64,000 bases of DNA from Rubrivirga litoralis (GCF_031846415.1 NZ_JAVRHT010000001.1:124001-188000); one strand, 5' to 3'. Counted from the first letter of the stretch, positions 1 through 9,477 are shown. Numbers and translations are program-made. Notes: generated by a model not told the origin, from the sequence alone.

Positions 1-1086
1 GCGGCCCACGACGGCCACCCGGTCCGAGACCCGGTAGGCCGGCGCCACGCGCACGTCGGCGAGCGCCCGCGACGCGAACGCGTTGCTCTCGGCGTAGTAG
101 CGGCCGCCGGCCGACACGTCGGCCGTCAGGGCTGGGCCGAACCGGGCGCGGAGCGTGGCGACGAGGCGCGCCTGCGTGGGGACGGCAGCGTCCTGGCCGA
201 GGCGCGTGAGTGCGGCGCCCGCCGCGTCGCTCCCCGCCTTCCGGCGGCCGGCCGCGAGCACGCGCACCGGCAGCCCGCCGACGAGGCCGGCCCACTCCGC
301 CGAGGCCCCGAACGTGTCGCCCGTCGTGTACTCCAGCTCCCCCAGCGTGTCCGTCCCGAAGCGGACGTAGTGGCCGTCGACGGCGACCGTCGATCCGTCC
401 GCGAGGAGCACGTCGACGCCGGCCGTGAGCGCCAACTCATCGCCCGGGTTGAACGAGGCGTCGAGGTCGGCGCGCGGCTCGAAGCCCGTCCGCAGCCGGT
501 ACGCCACCCCGCCCCCGACCACGACCGAGGGGCCGGCGGGGACGGCGACCGACACGCTCGGCATCACGCTCGGCCCGCGACGCGGATACGGCGCGGCGAG
601 GGCGTAGACGTCCTGGGCTGCCAGGAACGCCGTCGCCGCCTCGGCCCGCGTCAGGCCGCCGCCGGCCGGCACCGTCGCCGCGAGCCCGACGGCCACCGCC
701 CCGCCCCCGACCGGCCGGCGGACGCTGAGCGCGACCTCGGCGTCGGCGAACCCGCCCACGCTCTCGCCGCCGTCCCGCGACGACGTCGCGTAGGCCGCGC
801 GCAGGCTGAGGTCGACCCCGCGCGCGACGGGCACGAGGACCACGAGCGGCACCGCGATCTGGCGGAGCCCGGACGAGTCGCCCAGGGCCGAGTCGTCCAG
901 GACCTGCTGGTACACGGCCGCCGCCGTGACCTGGGCGGGGAGGCGCGCCTGGGCGGCGAGCGTGGGCGCCCACAGGGCGAGAACGGCCAGCCCGAGCGCG
1001 ACCACCCCGCCCCCGCGGCGGAACGGGCGGGCGGGGCGGGGCGGCCGGTAGGCGCGCGGGCGGGGCGGGGAGGGCATCGGCGTCAT
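1..1086 (-). CDS. Outer-membrane beta-barrel protein (3' end beyond the left edge)
   Basis: This reading frame is open through base 1, so only the first 362 codons are present. The ATG at 1086 overlaps the TGA of the upstream repeat protein (ATGA), which implies translational coupling; a second ATG lies three codons in. The N-terminus has an Arg-rich n-region, a hydrophobic stretch (VVALGLAVLALWAP) and an AAQA signal-peptidase-like site near residue 46. The mature part alternates short amphipathic strands with Gly/Asp turns and has aromatic residues at strand ends, as in beta-barrels. No PorP/SprF signature is seen. Third gene of an operon with a CsgG-like lipoprotein and a giant T9SS repeat protein, so it may anchor or export the latter, as SprF does for SprB in gliding bacteria (inference). 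Confidence 0.7.
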   Translation of the reverse strand, partial: MTPMPSPPRPRAYRPPRPARPFRRGGGVVALGLAVLALWAPTLAAQARLPAQVTAAAVYQQVLDDSALGDSSGLRQIAVPLVVLVPVARGVDLSLRAAYATSSRDGGESVGGFADAEVALSVRRPVGGGAVAVGLAATVPAGGGLTRAEAATAFLAAQDVYALAAPYPRRGPSVMPSVSVAVPAGPSVVVGGGVAYRLRTGFEPRADLDASFNPGDELALTAGVDVLLADGSTVAVDGHYVRFGTDTLGELEYTTGDTFGASAEWAGLVGGLPVRVLAAGRRKAGSDAAGAALTRLGQDAAVPTQARLVATLRARFGPALTADVSAGGRYYAESNAFASRALADVRVAPAYRVSDRVAVVGR

Positions 1087-4000
1087 CGTACGACCGTCAC
1101 CGTTTGCGTGGCGGATTCGCCCGAAGCCCGGAGGCGGACCACGTAGGTCCCGCTCGCCAAGCCGTCCGGGCGCCACGAGACCTCGTGCCGTCCCGCTCCG
1201 CGCTCGCCGTCGACGAGGACCGCCACGCGACGGCCCAGGACGTCGACCACGTCGAGCGTGACCGGACCGGGCGCCGGCACGCTGAACGCGAGCGTCGTCG
1301 CCATGCGGACCGGGTTCGGCGCCGCCCGCTCGAGCCCGAACGCGGGCGCCTCGAGCGGCACCCCGCCCGCGACCGACGCCGCGAACGCCTCGGTCCCCAC
1401 GACGACGCGGAGCCGGCGGACCGGGTCGGCGGCCGAGAGCGTGACCTCGACCGCGCCGCCGTCGGCAGCGAGCGCCGTGCCGCGGTCGAGGTCGAGCACG
1501 TAGCGGCCGTAGCCGTCGGGGAGCGGGCGCTCGTCGTCGAGCGCCACGCGGAGCGCGAGCGGGGCGGCCAGCAGGTCGGCCGAGGCCGTGACCTCGGCGT
1601 CCCACGCCGCCCCGCCCCCGCCGTCGGGCTGGAGGCTCCGCGCGAGCCGGGCGCCGTCGGCGAGCAGGCTCAGGCGGACGTGCGGGCCGGGCGGCGGCGG
1701 CTCGGCCCAGTCGAGCCGGTCGCGGCCGGCGGCGGCGGCGGCCGCGAAGCCGACGACGTTCTGGGTGTCGCGGAGGTCGGCCGCCCCGCCCTCGCTGCGC
1801 GCGGCTGTCACGCTCAGGCGGAGCCGGTACCCGCTGCCCGCGTCCGCGACCGGCGCGCGCCGCGCCGCCGCGCCGACCGCGACGGGCGGCACCGTCAGCG
1901 TGACCGGCGCGTCGGTCGGGTTCTCGACGAAGTAGCCGCGCCACGGCTCCAGGACGCCCTGGTCGAACACGTACTCCGCCCCGTCCCACGCCACCGGCGG
2001 CGAGACGGCCTCGCTCCCCTCAATGTCGTCCCAGGCCACGGCGAACCCGAACGGCGTGCCGATCTGGGTCCACCCCGGCGCGAGCGTGAGGGCGACCGGG
2101 TCGGAGGCGTCGGCCGAGAGCGCGTCGACGACGTCGAAGGCGCCGCCGGCGCGGGCGGCCAGCCACACGCCCCGCCCCGGCACGAGCGGGGCGGCGATGT
2201 CGGGGAACTCGTCGTAGGCCTCGCGCTCGGCGTCCCACCGGAACAGGCGCCACACGGTCGGGTCGTACGGGCCGAGGTCGTCGGCGAAGACGGCCGCGGC
2301 CGTCGGCGTCTCGGGCACGAGCGGGAGCGCGACCATCCGGTACCCGTCGCGCTCGAACGCGACCGGAGCCTCGGCCCGCGGGATCGCCACGCGGACGTGC
2401 CGCGGGTCGAGGGCCGGCGTCTCGGCCGGGTCCGTCGCGCGCGCGCCGTCGCCGCTCAGGACCACGTAGTAGTCGACGCCGCGGGCCGTGACGGCGTCGG
2501 CCGGGATCGTCCCGGCGTACCCCGCCTCGGCGGGCGCGAGCGGCGTCACGCGGTAGGCCCCACCGCCGGCGGGGCGGTAGAACAGGTCCGCCGAGGACGG
2601 CGTGAACGCGGTCGCCGCGACGGCCACCGTCACGGGCGCGCCCACGCGGGCGGGGCCGGCCTCCGACGCGACGGCCGCCCCGCCCGCGGGCCGGACGGTC
2701 ACCGTCACTGTGGCCTCGGCGGCCCCGCCTTGCCCGTCCGCGACCGTGTACGTGAACGTGTCGGTCCCGACGAACCCGGCGTCCGGCGCGTAGCGGACCG
2801 CCCCGCCCTCGACGGCGGCCCGCCCGCTCGCGGGCGCCGAGACCGAGGCGACCGTGAGCGCGTCACCGTCGACGTCGAGGTCGTTGGCGAGGACCGCGAT
2901 GAGGACCGGCTCGCCGGCCCGCGTCGAGGCCGCGTCGTCCATGGCGACCGGCGCGTCGTTGACCGGCGTGACCGTGACCGACACGCTCGCACTCGACGTC
3001 TCGCCGCTCCCGTCCGACGCCGCGTAGGAAAAGGCGTCGGCCCCGTTAAAGTTGAGGTTCGGCGTGTACACCACCGTCGTCCCGTCGGGCGAGATCGTCG
3101 CCGTGCCGTTCGACGGCTGGACGACCGACGCCACGCTCAGCGGGTCGCCGTCGGGGTCCGTGTCGTTGTCGAGCACCGCGATCGTGACCGGCGTGTCCTC
3201 GGCCGTCGTCGCCGCGTCCGGCTGGGCCACGGGCGGGTCGTTCTCGCCGCCCACGCGGATCGTCACGGTGACGGGCTCCGACGCCACCCCGCCCCCGACG
3301 GCCTGGTACGTGAACGCGTCGCGGCCGACGAAGTCGAGGTCGGGCGTGTAGGTGAACGAGCCGTTCGCGCGGAGGTCGAGCGCCCCGTTCGAGGGGCCGC
3401 GCGCGAGCACGGCAGAGAGGGTGTTGTCGGGGTCCGTGTCGTTGGCGAGCACGCCGTCGGACGCCGACACGTCGAGCGCCACGTCCTCGTCCGTCACGTA
3501 GACGTCGGGCCGCGCGAGGGGCGGGTCGTCGACCGGCGCGACCGTGATCGTCACCGTGGCCGAGGACGACGTGCGGGTGCCGTCAGAGGCCCGGTACCGG
3601 AACGTGACGGTCCCCGCGAAGTCGGGGGCGGGGCGGTAGGTGAACGAGCCGTCGGGGCGGAGGTCGAGCGCCCCGCTCGCCGGCTGCGTCACGAGCTGGG
3701 CCGTGAGCGGGTCGCCGTCGGGGTCCGTGTCGTTGCCGAGCACGCCCGGCGCGCCGACCCGGAGCACGACGTCCTCGTCCGTCACGTACACGTCCTGCCG
3801 GGCCACGGGCCGGTCGTTGACGGGCGTGACCGTCACGGTCACGGTCGCCGTCGCAGTCCCGCCGTTCCCGTCGGAAACCGTGTAGGTAAAGGAGTCCCGG
3901 CCGTTCGCGTTGGCGCTCGGCGTGTATCGGACGGCCGCCCCGCCCCCCGTCACCGCGGCCCGGCCGTCCGAGGGCTGCGTGACGGCGAGGACCGAGAGCG

Positions 4001-6812
4001 GGTCGCCGTCGGGGTCCGTGTCGTTGGCGAGCACGTTGATCGTCACCGCCTCGTCCTCGGCCGTCGTCGCCGCGTCGTCTCGGGCGACGGGCGGGTCGTT
4101 CCGGCCGCCGACCGTGATCCGCACGGGGACGGCCGCAGACGTGCGGCCGCCGTCGGACGCGCGGTAGGTGAACTCGTCGGTGCCCTGGAAGTCGGGGGCG
4201 GGCGTGTAGGTGAACGAACCGTTGGCGCGGAGGTCGAGCGTCCCGTTTGACGGCTGCGTCACGAGCTGGGCCGTGATCGTCGGGCTGTCGGGGTCGCCGT
4301 CGTTGGCGAGCACGCCCGGCGCGTCGACCGAGAGCGGGACGTCCTCGGCCGTCGTGTAGACGTCGGGCTGCGCCGTCGGCGGGTCGTTGACCGGCGCCAC
4401 GGTGATCGTGACCGTGGCCGGGGCCGAGGTGAGGGCGCCGTCGGACGCCCGATACCGGAACGTGGCGGTCCCCGAGAAGTCGGGCGCCGGCGTGTAGGTG
4501 AACGAGCCGTCGCCGTCGAGGTCGAGCGTGCCGCTCGACGGCCCCGTCACGAGCTCGGCCGAGAGGCCGTCGCCGTCCGGGTCGCCGTCGTTGGCGAGCA
4601 CGCCCGGCGCGTCGACCGAGAGCACGGCGTCCTCGGCCACGGTGTAGCCGTCGTCTCGGGCGACGGGCGCGTCGTTGACGGGCGTGACCGTGATCGCCAC
4701 GGCGACCGGCTCCGACGCCGCCCCGCCCCCGACCGCGCGGTAGGTGAACCCGTCCGCCCCGCTGAACCCGGGGGCGGGCGTGTAGGTGAACGAGCCGTCG
4801 GGGCGGAGGTTGAGCGTCCCGTTCGACGGGCCGCCCACGAGGTCCGCCGCGAGCGGGTCGCCATCCGGGTCCGCGTCGTTGCCGAGCACGCCCGGGGGCG
4901 GGGTGGTCAGCACGGCGTCCTCGGCCACGGTGTAGGCGTCGGGCTGCGCCACGGGCGGGTCGTCGACCGGCGCCACGGTGATCGTGACGGCGACCGGGGC
5001 CGACGCGAGGGTACCGTCGGACGCGCGGTAGCTGAACCCGTCGGTCCCCGAAAAGTCGGCGGCCGGTGTATAGGTGAACGAGCCGTTGGCGCGGAGGTCG
5101 AGCACGCCGTTGTCCGGCCCATCCACGAGATCGGCCGCGAGCGGGTCGCCGTCCGGGTCGGTGTCGTTGCCGAGCACGCCCGGGGGCGGGGTGGTCAGCA
5201 CGGCGTCCTCGGCCACAGTGTAGGCGTCGGGCTGCGCGGCCGGCGCCTCGTTCACGTTCGTGACGGTGACGGTCACCGTGGCCTCGGCCTCCCCGCCCCG
5301 CCCGTCCGTGGCCGTGTACGCGAACGTGTCGGTCCCGACGAACCCCGGGTTCGGCGTGTACCGGACGGCCGCCCCGCCCCCCGTCACCGTGGCCTGACCG
5401 CTCGAGGGCTGCGTGACGGCGAGGACCGAGAGCGGGTCGCCGTCGGGGTCCGTGTCGTTGGCGAGCACGCTGATCGTCACCGGCTGGTCCTCGGCCGTCG
5501 CCGCCGCGTCGTCCTGCGCCTGCGGCGGGACGTTCGCGGGCGGGTCGACGGCGATCGTGACGGCGACCGGCTCCGACGTGAGGGCGCCGTCGGACGCGCG
5601 GTAGGTGAAGCCGTCGGTCCCCGAGAACCCCGGGTCCGGCGTGTAGGTGAACGAGCCGTCGGGCTGGAGCGCGAGCTCCCCGTTGCCCACCCCGTCCACG
5701 AACTGGGCCGAGAGCGGGTCGCCGTCGGGGTCCGAGTCGTTGCCGAGCACGCCCGGGGGCGGGGTGGTCAGCGTCTGGCCCGCGGGCGTCGTGTACGTGT
5801 TGGGCTGCGCCGTCGGCGGCCTGTTGGCCGGCGTGACGGTGATCGTGACGGCGACGGGGTCCGACGTGAGCTCGCCGTCCGACGCGCGGTAGCTGAACGT
5901 GTCGGTCCCCGAGAAGCCGGCGCTCGGCGTGTAGGTGAACGAGCCGTCGACGGTGAACTCGACCGCCCCGCTCGCTGGCTGCGTCACGAGTTCGGCCGCG
6001 AGCGGGGTGCCGTCGGGGTCGGTGTCGTTGGCGAGCACGCCCGGCGCGTCGACCGTGAGCGCGGCGCCCTCGGCCGTGGTGTAGCTGTCGGGCTGCGCCG
6101 TCGGCGGGTTGTTGGCCGCCGTCACCGTGACCATCACCGTGGCCCCGGCCGTCCCGCCCCGCCCGTCGGAGACGGCGTAGGAAAAGGCGTCGGTCCCGAC
6201 GAACCCCGCGTCCGGCGTGTACTGCACCCTCTGGTCGCTGGCGACGACCTGACCTTCCGACGCTGCCGACACGCCCTCCAGCGTGAGCGGGTCGCCATCG
6301 GGGTCGGTGTCGTTGGCGAGCACGTCGACCGTCACCGTCTGCCCTGCGGACGTCGCCGCCTCGTCGTCCCGAGCGATGGGCGGGTTGTTGGCGGGGCGGA
6401 CCGTGAGCGTGAACGTCTGCTCTACAATGGTCGTCCCGTCCGAGACCAGGATGGAGATGTTGTAGTCCCCCACGTCGCCGGGTGCCGGCGTCCCCTGGAG
6501 CATGACGGCGCCGTCGTTGGGCGCGCCGGGGTCGAACGTGAGCCACGCCGGGAGCGTCCCCGGGTCGAACGAGAGCGGGTCGCCGTCGGGGTCCGTGGCC
6601 GTGACCTGGTAGCTGTACGCCTCGCCCACCGCCGCGTCCGTGACCGGCGTCGACGTGAACGACGGGGCCGCGCGGACGGCGATCTCTACGCCGCCCCGCC
6701 CGCCCCGCGCCTCGTCGGACGGGGCGGCGGTCGCGGCGGGCGCGAGGGCGGTCAGGAGCAGGGCGGCGAGGGCGAGGAGCCACCCCGCCCGCGCGTCGGG
6801 CGTCGGGGGCAT
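1083..6812 (-). CDS. Giant cell-surface protein: 13 tandem-95/cadherin-like repeats plus T9SS sorting domain
   Basis: 1909 residues. A signal peptide (1-29) is followed by an Ig/PIG-like domain with DPDGDPLSF and then thirteen repeats of about 95 residues between residues ~141 and ~1372. Each opens with a variant of NDPPVAQPDAY and carries NDTDPDGDPL, FTYTP and FSGTD.F.YRASDG motifs (VCBS/Big_9, Ca-binding Asp-rich loops). A non-repetitive region with a weak surface-domain pattern follows. The last ~80 residues match a T9SS type A sorting domain (AAPNPV, DVLGRRVAVL, GTYVVRL). Expected role: secreted, surface-attached adhesin or scaffold. Start ATG is immediately after the TAG of the upstream lipoprotein gene with no spacer; the 3' end overlaps the downstream barrel gene by 4 bp. 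Repeat number may vary by recombination, since neighbouring repeats are very similar at the DNA level. Confidence 0.9.
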   Translation of the reverse strand: MPPTPDARAGWLLALAALLLTALAPAATAAPSDEARGGRGGVEIAVRAAPSFTSTPVTDAAVGEAYSYQVTATDPDGDPLSFDPGTLPAWLTFDPGAPNDGAVMLQGTPAPGDVGDYNISILVSDGTTIVEQTFTLTVRPANNPPIARDDEAATSAGQTVTVDVLANDTDPDGDPLTLEGVSAASEGQVVASDQRVQYTPDAGFVGTDAFSYAVSDGRGGTAGATVMVTVTAANNPPTAQPDSYTTAEGAALTVDAPGVLANDTDPDGTPLAAELVTQPASGAVEFTVDGSFTYTPSAGFSGTDTFSYRASDGELTSDPVAVTITVTPANRPPTAQPNTYTTPAGQTLTTPPPGVLGNDSDPDGDPLSAQFVDGVGNGELALQPDGSFTYTPDPGFSGTDGFTYRASDGALTSEPVAVTIAVDPPANVPPQAQDDAAATAEDQPVTISVLANDTDPDGDPLSVLAVTQPSSGQATVTGGGAAVRYTPNPGFVGTDTFAYTATDGRGGEAEATVTVTVTNVNEAPAAQPDAYTVAEDAVLTTPPPGVLGNDTDPDGDPLAADLVDGPDNGVLDLRANGSFTYTPAADFSGTDGFSYRASDGTLASAPVAVTITVAPVDDPPVAQPDAYTVAEDAVLTTPPPGVLGNDADPDGDPLAADLVGGPSNGTLNLRPDGSFTYTPAPGFSGADGFTYRAVGGGAASEPVAVAITVTPVNDAPVARDDGYTVAEDAVLSVDAPGVLANDGDPDGDGLSAELVTGPSSGTLDLDGDGSFTYTPAPDFSGTATFRYRASDGALTSAPATVTITVAPVNDPPTAQPDVYTTAEDVPLSVDAPGVLANDGDPDSPTITAQLVTQPSNGTLDLRANGSFTYTPAPDFQGTDEFTYRASDGGRTSAAVPVRITVGGRNDPPVARDDAATTAEDEAVTINVLANDTDPDGDPLSVLAVTQPSDGRAAVTGGGAAVRYTPSANANGRDSFTYTVSDGNGGTATATVTVTVTPVNDRPVARQDVYVTDEDVVLRVGAPGVLGNDTDPDGDPLTAQLVTQPASGALDLRPDGSFTYRPAPDFAGTVTFRYRASDGTRTSSSATVTITVAPVDDPPLARPDVYVTDEDVALDVSASDGVLANDTDPDNTLSAVLARGPSNGALDLRANGSFTYTPDLDFVGRDAFTYQAVGGGVASEPVTVTIRVGGENDPPVAQPDAATTAEDTPVTIAVLDNDTDPDGDPLSVASVVQPSNGTATISPDGTTVVYTPNLNFNGADAFSYAASDGSGETSSASVSVTVTPVNDAPVAMDDAASTRAGEPVLIAVLANDLDVDGDALTVASVSAPASGRAAVEGGAVRYAPDAGFVGTDTFTYTVADGQGGAAEATVTVTVRPAGGAAVASEAGPARVGAPVTVAVAATAFTPSSADLFYRPAGGGAYRVTPLAPAEAGYAGTIPADAVTARGVDYYVVLSGDGARATDPAETPALDPRHVRVAIPRAEAPVAFERDGYRMVALPLVPETPTAAAVFADDLGPYDPTVWRLFRWDAEREAYDEFPDIAAPLVPGRGVWLAARAGGAFDVVDALSADASDPVALTLAPGWTQIGTPFGFAVAWDDIEGSEAVSPPVAWDGAEYVFDQGVLEPWRGYFVENPTDAPVTLTVPPVAVGAAARRAPVADAGSGYRLRLSVTAARSEGGAADLRDTQNVVGFAAAAAAGRDRLDWAEPPPPGPHVRLSLLADGARLARSLQPDGGGGAAWDAEVTASADLLAAPLALRVALDDERPLPDGYGRYVLDLDRGTALAADGGAVEVTLSAADPVRRLRVVVGTEAFAASVAGGVPLEAPAFGLERAAPNPVRMATTLAFSVPAPGPVTLDVVDVLGRRVAVLVDGERGAGRHEVSWRPDGLASGTYVVRLRASGESATQTVTVVR

Positions 6813-8081
6813 CTAGCGAGGCGTCTGGTTGCGGCCGGGCGGGGCGGGCGGCAGGGGGAGCGGGTCCGAGGGCGGGGTGAGCGGGACCTCGGCCGTCGGC
6901 ACGCGCTCGCCGCCCGGCGCCGGCGTGTGAACGCCGAGGGCCTGGTTCGCGTGCGTCAACCGCTGCCCCACCAGGCGCACGGCGCCGACCGATGGGCCGA
7001 GCCGGTCGACGGCGGCCAGGGCCACGTCGACGTCGCCCGACGCCGCTTCGAGCGTGCGCGCGACGGCCGCCCGGTCGGCGGCCTGGCGGAAGGCCGGGTC
7101 GAGGCGCGCGGCCTCGTCGTAGAGCGCCGCCGCCTCGGCGTAGCGGCCGGCGTCCTCCTCGGCCAGCCCGCGCCCGTACTGGACGAAGGCGGCCACGCTG
7201 CGCGTCGGCGGCTGCGCGAGCCGGTCCCGCTCGGCGTCCGAGAGCGCCACGCCGGCCCGCTCGGCGAACGCGTCGACGAGCGCGGCCTCGACCTGGAACA
7301 GGTCGTCGAGCGCGCCCGCCGCTTCCGCCGGCACCGGCGCCGGCGCCGCGTCCCACTCCCAGAGCGCGGCCTCGGCACGGAGCGAGTCGCCCGCCGCGTC
7401 GACCGATCCCAGCACGACGTGGTCGCCCTGGAGCACGCGGGCGAGGCGGCGGGCGCGGTCGGCGTCGACGTCGTCGGGGCCGAGGCCGAGCGCGTCGAGC
7501 GTGGCCTGGACCCGCCCCGCCCCGACCACGCGGAGCCCGAGCGCGCCGACGTCCTCGGCGAGCAGGGCCGTCAGGCCGCGCGCGAGCGGGCGGAGCGCGG
7601 GGTCGCCGCGGAACCGGAGCGGGAACACCACGGCCGCGTCGTCGCCGACGGTCGGGTACCGCTCGGCGTCGAGGAGCGAGTCGACCTCGGCCCGCGTCCG
7701 CTGGGCCTCCAGCCGCGCCCGCCGCCCCGCCAGGAGCGGCCCGTACGGCCCCGCCCCGCCCGTGGTGCGGTAGCGGGCTAGGGCCAGGGCGGGGCGGCCC
7801 CGGGCCTCGTCCACGAGCCCGCGCGCGTAGGCCGTCGCGGCGTCGCCCGGGGACGCCCGCTCGGCGCGGTCGAGGACGTCGGCGGCCCGGTCGAGGTCGC
7901 CCAGGCGGGCGTAGGCGCGGCCTAGCTCGCGGAGCGCCGCGGCGTCGCCCGGCGACGCCGCCGCCCGCGCTTCGAGGGCGGGGAGCCGCGCGCGGACCTC
8001 GCCCGGTGTGGCCGGCCGCGACACCCCGGCGCACCCGGCGAGGAGGGCGGCGGCGGTCCAGACGAGGAGGGGCCGGATCAC
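6813..8081 (-). CDS. TPR lipoprotein with CsgG/FlgO-like middle domain
   Basis: 422 residues. The lipoprotein signal ends in LLAGC (Cys16). TPR-like helices occupy ~30-110. A central segment (~140-270) reading as VVFPLRFRGD.ALRPLARGLTALL, then a D-rich stretch and GDHVVLGSVD, resembles the nucleotide-binding-like fold of CsgG, FlgO and adenylate-cyclase-associated lipoproteins. A second TPR pair lies at ~300-350 and the C-terminus is Pro-rich. First gene of the three-gene surface operon; its TAG directly abuts the ATG of the repeat protein. Probably on the periplasmic face of the outer membrane. The CsgG resemblance is by eye only. Confidence 0.7.
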   Translation of the reverse strand: MIRPLLVWTAAALLAGCAGVSRPATPGEVRARLPALEARAAASPGDAAALRELGRAYARLGDLDRAADVLDRAERASPGDAATAYARGLVDEARGRPALALARYRTTGGAGPYGPLLAGRRARLEAQRTRAEVDSLLDAERYPTVGDDAAVVFPLRFRGDPALRPLARGLTALLAEDVGALGLRVVGAGRVQATLDALGLGPDDVDADRARRLARVLQGDHVVLGSVDAAGDSLRAEAALWEWDAAPAPVPAEAAGALDDLFQVEAALVDAFAERAGVALSDAERDRLAQPPTRSVAAFVQYGRGLAEEDAGRYAEAAALYDEAARLDPAFRQAADRAAVARTLEAASGDVDVALAAVDRLGPSVGAVRLVGQRLTHANQALGVHTPAPGGERVPTAEVPLTPPSDPLPLPPAPPGRNQTPR

Positions 8082-8103
8082 GGGCGGCAGGGGCGGGGGA
8101 GCG

Positions 8104-8111
8104 CCAAAGTA
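8104..8111 (-). promoter_or_regulatory. -10/-7 element TACTTTGG for the surface operon
   Basis: TACTTTGG on the minus strand, 22 nt upstream of the ATG at 8081, fits the Bacteroidota -7 consensus TAnnTTTG. No convincing -33 box is visible. Confidence 0.4.
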
Positions 8112-8382
8112 GAGGAGGGGGCCAGCACGAAACCCGTAGGTAAGCCTGAGGATAGATCCCCGGAGCGGCGAGCCACCCCGCCCGCCGAGTCAACGCCGCG
8201 CGTGCGCGGCTGGTGCGCGAGGCACGCGGATCCGCCCCGCCCAACCCTGCGGCCGCCGCCCCGACCGGGCGGGGCGGGGCGGTGAGCCGGAGCGCGGGGT
8301 GCGCCGCCCGGCTCCTTGTGCCCGCCCCGATCGGTTGGGATCGCCGTCGACTCCTTGGCTTTCAGCTAGTACCAGCCGTGGG
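8112..8382. other. Intergenic region, no gene recognised
   Basis: Space between the start of the surface operon and the stop of the membrane protein. It contains several copies of the GGGCGGGG motif and a few GC-rich inverted repeats. A 93-codon minus-strand frame across 8190-8471 has the composition of a shadow and is not supported. Confidence 0.5.
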
Positions 8383-9477
8383 TTACACGTACGACAGGAT
8401 GCCGCTGAGGCCGTTCGCGTAGCTGCCTGCTGCCCTGTTGCGCTCAGCCAAGCTGGGGTAGAAGCGCTCAATGACCCGGTGGTTCAGAGCGCTAATCGCC
8501 TCCATGTAGCTGTGGTCCGGGTTATAATCTTCCGCGATGTTGTAGACAACGGAGCCCCGGCGGTAGTCGTCATGGACCGGGTCAAAGTTTGGTTCGGCGC
8601 GTTCGGTCACGGCTCGCTCGTACGCCGCGACGATTTTCTCCGTCCCGAGCCGGACGCTCTCGGTGTTGGAGATCATGGACTCCGTCTGCACCTGCATCGG
8701 CCCGAGCGACTTGCTGAACCGAGGGAACGCCACCCGCTCTAGCGCCTGGAAGGCAGGCGGCCGCTGGAAGCTCTCGTAGACCATGATCGAGTAGACGACG
8801 GACTCCACGAAGGCGTTCGGCACCAGCGGTTCCACAACGCTCTGGTACTGCGAGCGCAGCGTGCGGAAGGCGTGGGCGAGGTAAGCTTCCTTGCGGCGCC
8901 GTGACCCCGCCTCGCTCACCTCGATCCTATTGAGGGTAGCGTAGATGAACAACGCTACGATGATCCAGAGCTCGGTAGAGACACTTTGCGCATCGGGAAG
9001 GAGGTACTGCCGGACGCGGATAACCTTGTCATACAGGAGCCAGGCTCCTCCTACCGTGACAGCGAGGATAAGCGCCTCCCTCGGCCAGTTGAGGAGCAGC
9101 CTCCTGCCCATAGCGAGGTTGTAGCCAACACGGAACGCGGAGTAGTAGACGGCTACAAACCAGATGCCCCCGACGAGCCAGTCTGCGCCCACTCCGTAGA
9201 GCGCCGCGGCCACGATCACAATGAACGCTATCGGTCCGAAGGCTCGGAAGGCGAAGTTGAAGGCCGGCGCCTCGTCCCTCGTGACGAAGAGGGACAGGCT
9301 GATGTAGCCCATGCCCGCGGTGTGCCTGCCGATCCAGCCCATGAGGAAGAAGAGCGCCACCGCTAGGGCTAAGTGGACGAAAACGGCGGCTACGGCGGAC
9401 ACGGGCAGGAGGCAAGTACGTGTAACTAGAACGTCAGCCGCCCCGCCCATCGACCATAAGGGGGCGGGGTCCCGCAT
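8383..9477 (-). CDS. Four-helix membrane protein with possible lysozyme/transglycosylase-like C-terminal domain
   Basis: 364 residues from the ATG at 9477 (an alternative in-frame ATG is at 9450). Membrane helices are evident around residues 24-50, 80-118 (probably two), 134-153 and 169-185. The C-terminal soluble part carries MVYESFQRP, a candidate catalytic Glu235, followed 23 residues later by SLGPMQVQ (258-264). That spacing and the G-[PIL]-M-Q-V motif recall lysozyme-fold lytic transglycosylases (E...GxMQ). An AEDYNPDHSY stretch and a Tyr-rich tail follow. Codon usage is visibly less GC-biased than the neighbours (TTATAATC, GTTGTAGAC-type words), which suggests recent acquisition. It stands alone, with no recognisable partner gene. 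The function as a peptidoglycan hydrolase is a hypothesis; it could instead be an uncharacterised integral membrane family. Confidence 0.6.
   Translation of the reverse strand: MRDPAPLWSMGGAADVLVTRTCLLPVSAVAAVFVHLALAVALFFLMGWIGRHTAGMGYISLSLFVTRDEAPAFNFAFRAFGPIAFIVIVAAALYGVGADWLVGGIWFVAVYYSAFRVGYNLAMGRRLLLNWPREALILAVTVGGAWLLYDKVIRVRQYLLPDAQSVSTELWIIVALFIYATLNRIEVSEAGSRRRKEAYLAHAFRTLRSQYQSVVEPLVPNAFVESVVYSIMVYESFQRPPAFQALERVAFPRFSKSLGPMQVQTESMISNTESVRLGTEKIVAAYERAVTERAEPNFDPVHDDYRRGSVVYNIAEDYNPDHSYMEAISALNHRVIERFYPSLAERNRAAGSYANGLSGILSYV

Noticed and set aside
1104..4250. Plus-strand frame of 1048 codons opposite the giant repeat protein
   Set aside because: Arg/Gly/Val-rich shadow of a high-GC gene; no start context, no domain, and the minus strand carries the clear 13-repeat protein.
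3583..8244. Minus-strand frame of 1553 codons overlapping two genes
   Set aside because: Arg/Gly-rich alternate frame of the lipoprotein and repeat protein.
8190..8471. Small minus-strand frame of 93 codons upstream of the membrane gene
   Set aside because: No signal, no motif and composition of noncoding GC DNA; it overlaps the end of the membrane gene.
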